DNA of 64,000 nucleotides from Limnobaculum allomyrinae (GTDB lineage Bacteria; Pseudomonadota; Gammaproteobacteria; Enterobacterales; Enterobacteriaceae): NCBI RefSeq assembly GCF_016649425.1, contig NZ_JADRCR010000002.1, positions 444,575 to 508,574 of the forward strand, read 5' to 3'. Shown piece by piece: positions 59,418 to 64,000 of this stretch (position 1 is its first letter; each line of letters starts with the position of its first letter). The notes under the pieces were generated by a model. It saw only the letters and a program-made list of their open reading frames with translations, ran no database searches and was not told where the DNA came from. The position numbers and the translations under genes were made by a program.

Positions 59418-59536
59418 CAACACAATTTTTGAATTTGTGATTTTTTATTAGTTTCGATATTACTCGGTTAGTCTATTAATGCCGTTATATCAGCAGCGAT
59501 TACTTAGCAATCATTTATCTCTTTATTACTCATCTC

Positions 59537-59562
59537 AGCCCGCATTATGCCGGGCTTTTTTA
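59537..59562 (+). terminator. Terminator at the left edge of module 2
   Basis: AGCCCGCA/TGC-CGGGCT stem (one bulge) followed by six T. It is fused directly to the Rz1-tail relic, as in module 3. Confidence 0.8.
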
Positions 59563-59570
59563 TTCTGTTT

Positions 59571-59620
59571 TTTGCTGTTATCGAACAATACAACCGACAA
59601 CTAAAGGAGGGTTCTGAATA
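59571..59620 (+). pseudogene. Relic of the Rz1 3' end (module 2)
   Basis: The codons FAVIEQYNRQLKEGS correspond to FAVIEQCNGQLRGVQ of Rz1 at 57310-57633. Compared with the third copy, about 26 bases are missing just before this point. No Rz or lipobox part is present, so it cannot be functional. Confidence 0.8.
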
Positions 59621-59696
59621 CAGTTGTCACGTGAAAATTCTATATACCACTAAAAAAAACATATTTTTTCGTCATTTCTCAGAGTGGGAGAACTCT

Positions 59697-59862
59697 GTGA
59701 TGGTTGATAAGACTTTTGAGAGGTTACTTCTGTTTTATCACCAGCAAAAGATGAAGAGGAAATAGATACAGGATAGGTAGGAAAAATAATAAGGGAAATG
59801 GTTGCAGGTATCAGCAATAGCCTGATAGCGGCCAAATTATATCAATTTTTAGGTGGTTTATA
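59697..59862 (+). pseudogene. Decayed small ORF before cargo gene 2
   Basis: GTG after AGAGTGGGAGAACTCT opens a 22-codon peptide MMVDKTFERLLLFYHQQKMK, homologous to the start of the phospholipase D-like protein (MIVDKVFDLL). A second frame holds VTSVLSPAKDEEEIDTG, a stop, then VGKIIREMVAGISNSLIAAK and ends in LGGL. The same segments occur in the linker before cargo gene 1. Confidence 0.5.
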
Positions 59863-61272
59863 ATGAATTTTGAAAAAATAACGGAAATATCCGGGTTTGA
59901 TAAAGTCGATCCTGACAACGCACGCCAGAATAACTATGCGTGGAGTATGACGGGTTTTGGCGACTACGTTTATGTCGGAACCGGTCGGAACGTTCCCTAT
60001 AATGGCTATGGAAATTTTGGTCTAATCGCTCCGGAAGCCTATACGCCGGAGAATCCGACGATGGCTGCTGAAATATGGCGTTACCCAAAGTATGGTAGCA
60101 AACACCGAGAATGGGAACGCGTTTTCCGTGCGCCAATTGAATGGAACATGATGGGGTTCAGAAGTATGGAGGTATTCACCGATAATAAAGGTGAAACAGC
60201 CTTGTATTGTGGCTGCTATGCCAGAGGAAACGGCCCTTCATATATGTTGAAATCCACTGACGGTAGGAATTGGAAACATCTTCCAGCAGGAATCGAGCCA
60301 GGGTACAGCACCCGAAGCGTCAAGGCTCATAAAGGAAAGCTATATACCTCCGCTTTACATCAGTACACCACCGAGCTGGAAAGTTTTTTATATGTCACTG
60401 AAAATCCTGAAAAGGGCTGGACTCGCGTAAACACCAGCGCAATCACCGGTGAGATCTTTAATATGATCAGCTTTAACGGCAGCCTGTATCTGGCAACAAT
60501 GCCGGTGGGTGGGTTTGAGTTATGGCGTTGCGAAGATCCGGAGAGTGGCAAATGGAAATGTATCGTTGATAAAGGGGCCGGTGATGCACTTAATGAATGC
60601 CCGTTATCTTTAGAGGTATTCGATAATCATCTTTATATAGGTGTAGGTATCAGCTGCTCACTTTATAGCACCGATCCGGTCAACCGTTGGATTGTATCTA
60701 AAGGGTTTGATTTAGTCCGGGTATCAACCGCCGATCGGTGGGAGATTATCATTGGACAAGAGCCGATTGCTCCAACTCAGCCGACAACCGGAACCAGAAA
60801 CTTAGGCCAATATCCATCGGGCCTTGGGAATATGGCTAATGGGTATTGCTGGGAGCTACGCAGCTTTGGAGGGCGACTGTATTTAGGAACCTGGGATACC
60901 GGCACGGTTTATAAGACCTTTCTCAGTGATTTGATCTTGCATCCTTCTGCTGAAAAGTACTCAAAACTTGTCACCTTTCTGCGGGGATTTTTCAAAAGTA
61001 TCAATAATAATATCGTAGAAGATGACTACCATATGACGCGTTGGTTCAAAGCATGGTTCCGTACTTTTCTTGAATATCCAAAGAGTCTTGGTTTCGATTT
61101 TGCCAGTAGTAAAGACGGCAAAACTTTCGAGATGATTTCCATAGATGGTTTTGGCAATAAAGAAAATATGGGAATCCGTAGAATGTATACCCCAGACGAT
61201 CAAACTTTGTATATCGGTACTGCTTCTGCCTCTCAGGGTTGTGAAGTATGGACGATGAAAAAACAGCTGTAA
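59863..61272 (+). CDS. Cargo protein 2: paralogous beta-propeller
   Basis: This 469-residue protein aligns end to end with cargo protein 1, roughly four in five residues identical by eye. The same seven blades are visible (DYVYVGTG, TALYCGCY, GKLYTSAL, GSLYLATM, NHLYIGVG, GRLYLGTW, QTLYIGTA). The insert between blades 6 and 7 (about residues 365-415) is the most divergent part, with SDLILHPSAEKYSKLVTFLR in place of the copy 1 sequence, suggesting it is under different selection. AGGTGG precedes the ATG. No signal peptide; release probably depends on the lysis cassette. Confidence 0.8.
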   Translation: MNFEKITEISGFDKVDPDNARQNNYAWSMTGFGDYVYVGTGRNVPYNGYGNFGLIAPEAYTPENPTMAAEIWRYPKYGSKHREWERVFRAPIEWNMMGFRSMEVFTDNKGETALYCGCYARGNGPSYMLKSTDGRNWKHLPAGIEPGYSTRSVKAHKGKLYTSALHQYTTELESFLYVTENPEKGWTRVNTSAITGEIFNMISFNGSLYLATMPVGGFELWRCEDPESGKWKCIVDKGAGDALNECPLSLEVFDNHLYIGVGISCSLYSTDPVNRWIVSKGFDLVRVSTADRWEIIIGQEPIAPTQPTTGTRNLGQYPSGLGNMANGYCWELRSFGGRLYLGTWDTGTVYKTFLSDLILHPSAEKYSKLVTFLRGFFKSINNNIVEDDYHMTRWFKAWFRTFLEYPKSLGFDFASSKDGKTFEMISIDGFGNKENMGIRRMYTPDDQTLYIGTASASQGCEVWTMKKQL

Positions 61273-61316
61273 TAACGAGTGTAGATTAATTATTTATCGG
61301 TAACTCATTAACTCAG

Positions 61317-61341
61317 GCCCCGTATTCTACGGGGCTTTTTT
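61317..61341 (+). terminator. Terminator at the left edge of module 3
   Basis: Perfect 8-bp stem GCCCCGTA/TACGGGGC (61317-61324, 61328-61335) with a 3-base loop and six T. Confidence 0.88.
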
Positions 61342-61346
61342 ATTCT

Positions 61347-61445
61347 GTGGATTATTCGGGCTATAGCACGGAGCCGTTTACCGTTATTGAACAATGCAAT
61401 GTCCAATTAGCGGGAGTTAAGGACATTCTAACGTCATCAAAATAA
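61347..61445 (+). pseudogene. Relic of the Rz1 3' end (module 3)
   Basis: Thirty-two codons and a stop (VDYSGYSTEPFTVIEQCNVQ onward, ending ILTSSK) align in full with the last 33 codons of Rz1. Nothing upstream resembles the Rz1 lipobox; a terminator lies there instead. The intact frame suggests it was copied recently or is kept in frame by chance. Confidence 0.82.
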
Positions 61446-61494
61446 TAACCATTATCCGGAAAAATAATATCGATTTTTAGAGTGGGAGAACTCA

Positions 61495-62955
61495 GTGATA
61501 GTAGATAAAGTATTTGATTTATTAGGTGGTTATAGCGATCCGAATTACGGCATCAGCTATGGCATGTCAGACAATAACCGCTGGGAAAAATTGCTGGATA
61601 CCCCCAGACTTTGGGGGCACAACCCGGCGGTTAATGATTATGAACCCACGGCACAAAATTTGGTTCAGGCAATAACTGAGCTTCTGGCATCAGCAGAGCA
61701 CACCATTGATATTTCTACCTTAACTCCTTTGCCTTATGGTTTATTTTTAGAGGCGATTAAGACAGGGATTGAAGCCGCAATTGCCAAAGGCCATCGACCT
61801 GTTGTTCGCGTATTGGAAGGTGTCTATTTTCCACTGCTTACCACGGGGGAACCAACATCAAAAATGGTTTCTTTTTTGCGTGAGTTAAGTGCTTCGCTGG
61901 ATATTCCTATTTATGTCGGAGCGATGCAAAGCTCAGCTTTGTCATGGAACCATTCAAAATTGATTATTGTTGATGGCAAACGAGCTATTTGTGGAGGACA
62001 TAATCTTTGGTCTTCTGATTACACGGGTTTTGGCCCGGTACATGATGTCAGCATGCAACTGTCGGGGCCAACTATCAAGGTTGCGCAAAATTTTCTGAAT
62101 AAAATCTGGTCTGTTTTAGCGCGTTACTCACGCGGTTGTGATATGACCAAACGGTATTGGAGTCGTTTGATATATAAAGGAAATATTTATAAAAATGCCT
62201 TGCCGGTAATTAAACATAATCTGGCTGAAGCTACCGGCGATACCAAAGTACTCGCTTTGGGCAGAATGGGGGATGGTTTAGTTGATGCCAGTCCTTCTGC
62301 TAACGCCAGCCAAACAGCACGCATTGCAGCGATTCAACATGCCAAATCACATATCCGCCTGTCTCAACAAATGATTGGGGTTATGGATATTGGTAAGGCA
62401 GAGGGCATCTCCTTTGGTTTTGATAATGAATTTGTTCGCGCTTTGGCGACCCATATCTCACAAGGGCGGGATCTCTATCTTATTGTTGCAGACTCAAATG
62501 GAACCAGTGGCGTAGTGGGTGGTACCTATGCTGGTATTGGCGGAGTAAAAGAGGCCGCACGATATATTGGTGAAGTGGTATCGAAAGTAAGCGGAAAAAA
62601 GGGTACTGCACTGATCGAATTATTATCGGCGCATTTGCATGTTGCACCCATACGTATTTATGACAAGCAGCCTGGCGATCCTAAAGCAGAAAGTTGGAAA
62701 TGGCGTAAAGAGAAGAAAGTCGTTGAACCAGGTAATCATGCCAAAGTTTGTATTTATGACGATGAAGCTTTTTACATTGGTTCGGATAATGCCTATGGCG
62801 TAGTCATGAATCCTCAGGGATTACAGGAGTTTGGCTTCATGATCTCAGGTCATGAAGAGACGACCGCATTAGTAGAAGAATACTGGAATAAAGCCTGGCA
62901 CTACTCATCTCAGTTCCTGTTTAAGGATTGGGCCTCACTTTTTGCCAATAAATAA
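61495..62955 (+). CDS. Cargo protein 3: phospholipase D-like protein with two HKD motifs
   Basis: This 486-residue protein belongs to the phospholipase D superfamily. HKD motif 1 is H-S-K-L-I-I-V-D followed by GGHNLW (near residues 158-176), and motif 2 is H-A-K-V-C-I-Y-D followed by IGSDNAYG (near 418-435), both complete. The substrate could be a phospholipid (membrane-damaging toxin) or nucleic acid; two-HKD proteins of this length are usually lipases or synthases. A GTG start follows AGAGTGGGAGAACTCA, the site shared with modules 1 and 2. No signal peptide is visible. Confidence 0.85.
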   Translation: MIVDKVFDLLGGYSDPNYGISYGMSDNNRWEKLLDTPRLWGHNPAVNDYEPTAQNLVQAITELLASAEHTIDISTLTPLPYGLFLEAIKTGIEAAIAKGHRPVVRVLEGVYFPLLTTGEPTSKMVSFLRELSASLDIPIYVGAMQSSALSWNHSKLIIVDGKRAICGGHNLWSSDYTGFGPVHDVSMQLSGPTIKVAQNFLNKIWSVLARYSRGCDMTKRYWSRLIYKGNIYKNALPVIKHNLAEATGDTKVLALGRMGDGLVDASPSANASQTARIAAIQHAKSHIRLSQQMIGVMDIGKAEGISFGFDNEFVRALATHISQGRDLYLIVADSNGTSGVVGGTYAGIGGVKEAARYIGEVVSKVSGKKGTALIELLSAHLHVAPIRIYDKQPGDPKAESWKWRKEKKVVEPGNHAKVCIYDDEAFYIGSDNAYGVVMNPQGLQEFGFMISGHEETTALVEEYWNKAWHYSSQFLFKDWASLFANK

Positions 62956-62968
62956 CAGGGAAGCAAAT

Positions 62969-64000
62969 ATGAACAAAACTTTTATTCACAGTGTTCAAAA
63001 CGGGTCGTCAGAAACCGTTCAGATTATGGTGCTTAATGAGGAGAACTCATTAAGCTATGATGCGATATTGGCAGCCGGACAATCTATTTGTTACAGCGAA
63101 ATCTTTGAAGCAGCCAGTCTTCCCGTACCTTATGTTGCATCAGATTCTGCTTTTAAACGGTTACATATTCAGCTCAGGGTTGGTAAATCGATTTATGCTT
63201 TGTATGAATATGCAAATCAGATTTGTTGTAATTCACAGGGCATCTTTAACACCAATACACCGCCATTAGCCGGTTATTCAGGTCAGGGAGCGATTGATTT
63301 AATTATTGGTGACGATGGTATCCCGTATGGTGAAGTGAACGCTTTTATTGATAGTACTGAGCTTACCAGTGTTTCATGGATACTTTCTCAATATGCTTTG
63401 TATGGTCTGAAAAAAGGAAAACTGAACCAGAAGTCATTCGTGATTACTGACTGGAAGGATCGGGAGCAATTCGATCAGCCAGCTTGCGGCTTAAGGGGGC
63501 CTATCACAGCCGTGTCATGGGTTGCTGGCCGATATGCAATTTATGCTCTGGGTAACGATAATCAGATTTATGAAAAATGCTGGCTAACTAACAGCTGGAG
63601 TAATTGGGCGATTTATACCCGACCAGACGGCGTTAATTTACGTCATTTATCCGCTGTTTCATGGTGTTTGTCGCAATATGCTATTCATGGTGTGGGAGAC
63701 AACGGCAATCTGTATGGAAAAACTTTCAATATCACCACCTGGAAAGATTGGGAGAACATGGGGCGCCCGGCCAGCTGTCGTTTAAAAGGCCCGTTAACCT
63801 CAGTCTGCTGGACTCCACTTCGTTATGGCATTTATGCCCTTGGGGACGATGGAAACGTCTGGATGAAGTGGAAAGGTCTGTTTTGGTCGGAATGGACAGA
63901 TATTGGCTCACCGATTTCTCCGCTTAAAACATTAACTTCAACATCCTGGCTGGATCGAGCCTATACCATTGCTGGTGTCGCTGAAGACGGCAAGCTATAT
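62969..64000 (+). CDS. Cargo protein 4: PLL-like lectin beta-propeller (3' end beyond window)
   Basis: From an ATG at 62969, with AGGGAAG 5 bases upstream, the frame is open for 344 codons to the window edge. Residues 1-125 form a beta-rich domain without a recognised family. From about residue 132 the motif [LI]-[TS]-[AS]-[VT]-[SC]-W recurs at 132, 179, 227, 276 and 322, each followed by YA-I-x-G or similar and W-x2-W strands: five blades of 46-49 residues, like Photorhabdus PLL-type fucose/sugar-binding lectins. It starts 13 bases after the phospholipase gene and is probably co-transcribed. Confidence 0.7.
   Translation, partial: MNKTFIHSVQNGSSETVQIMVLNEENSLSYDAILAAGQSICYSEIFEAASLPVPYVASDSAFKRLHIQLRVGKSIYALYEYANQICCNSQGIFNTNTPPLAGYSGQGAIDLIIGDDGIPYGEVNAFIDSTELTSVSWILSQYALYGLKKGKLNQKSFVITDWKDREQFDQPACGLRGPITAVSWVAGRYAIYALGNDNQIYEKCWLTNSWSNWAIYTRPDGVNLRHLSAVSWCLSQYAIHGVGDNGNLYGKTFNITTWKDWENMGRPASCRLKGPLTSVCWTPLRYGIYALGDDGNVWMKWKGLFWSEWTDIGSPISPLKTLTSTSWLDRAYTIAGVAEDGKLY

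Noticed and set aside
59858-60136. Antisense frames over the first part of both beta-propeller genes (57858-58136 and 59858-60136)
   Set aside because: They are similar to each other only because the sense genes are paralogous; no ribosome-binding site or family features.
63057-63927. Two short open frames (63057-63269, 63661-63927)
   Set aside because: Both lie in other frames of the longer reading frame that starts at 62969 and runs off the window with clear lectin-like repeats.
54713-64000. An ordinary complete prophage
   Set aside because: Only regulators and lysis genes are phage-like; nine kilobases contain no integrase, replication, packaging or virion gene. A prophage remnant starting outside the window cannot be fully excluded.

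Overview
The window is chromosomal DNA of a gammaproteobacterium of the order Enterobacterales. Most proteins read as close relatives of Escherichia coli proteins, and long stretches keep E. coli gene order (hofC-hofB-ppdD, ampD, aroP-pdhR-aceE-aceF-lpd, acnB, yacL, hemL-erpA-yadS-btuF-mtnN-dgt-cdaR). Several E. coli neighbours are absent (nadC, ampE, clcA, degP), and other blocks are spliced in. The genus cannot be fixed from the sequence alone; the moderate-to-low GC and gene mix would fit a deep-branching family such as Budviciaceae, but that is a guess.

Layout. 1-641: start of a galactofuranose-type sugar-binding protein gene (ytfQ), cut by the window edge. 982-4104: type IV pilus-like operon ppdD-hofB-hofC. 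4349-4897: ampD, then a structured repeat. 5332-14579: aromatic amino acid permease aroP, and the pyruvate dehydrogenase operon pdhR-aceE-aceF-lpd with a perfect PdhR operator. 15094-19575: chitin-sugar uptake and hydrolysis genes chiP-chiQ-chitobiase. 20440-23040: acnB. 23227-29343: a sulfatase locus (AraC regulator, Na+ symporter, sulfatase, two DUF202 membrane proteins, radical-SAM sulfatase maturase), sitting between acnB and yacL, which are neighbours in E. coli. 29609-30858: yacL and a YddG-like exporter. 31487-37708: the anaerobic iron-sulfur/AOR operon ydhYVWXUT, with FNR-like and Fur-like boxes upstream. 37738-44054: hemL, erpA, yadS, btuF, mtnN, dgt. 44300-50533: the D-glucarate locus cdaR, a gudX remnant, gudD, garL, garR, garK. 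51015-54420: the emrRAB multidrug efflux operon.

54713-64000 is the accessory region and the most interesting part. It holds a CI/LexA-type repressor, a divergent Q-type antiterminator, a strong promoter followed by terminators, a complete phage-type lysis cassette (holin, endolysin, Rz/Rz1), and then four large non-phage genes: two paralogous seven-bladed beta-propeller proteins, a two-HKD phospholipase D-like protein, and a PLL-like lectin propeller that runs off the window. No integrase, capsid or tail gene is seen. Each of the first three cargo genes is preceded by a copy of the 3' end of Rz1, a conserved ribosome-binding site and the first codons of one ancestral gene, so the array grew by repeated module duplication or exchange. 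The arrangement resembles lysis-cassette (type 10) secretion of toxins and lytic enzymes, and is a good candidate for a poorly described effector-release locus.

Three related hairpin-rich intergenic repeats (4967-5216, 39772-39942, about 50575-50855) each lie between convergent genes. No tRNA, rRNA, CRISPR array or insertion sequence was recognised.
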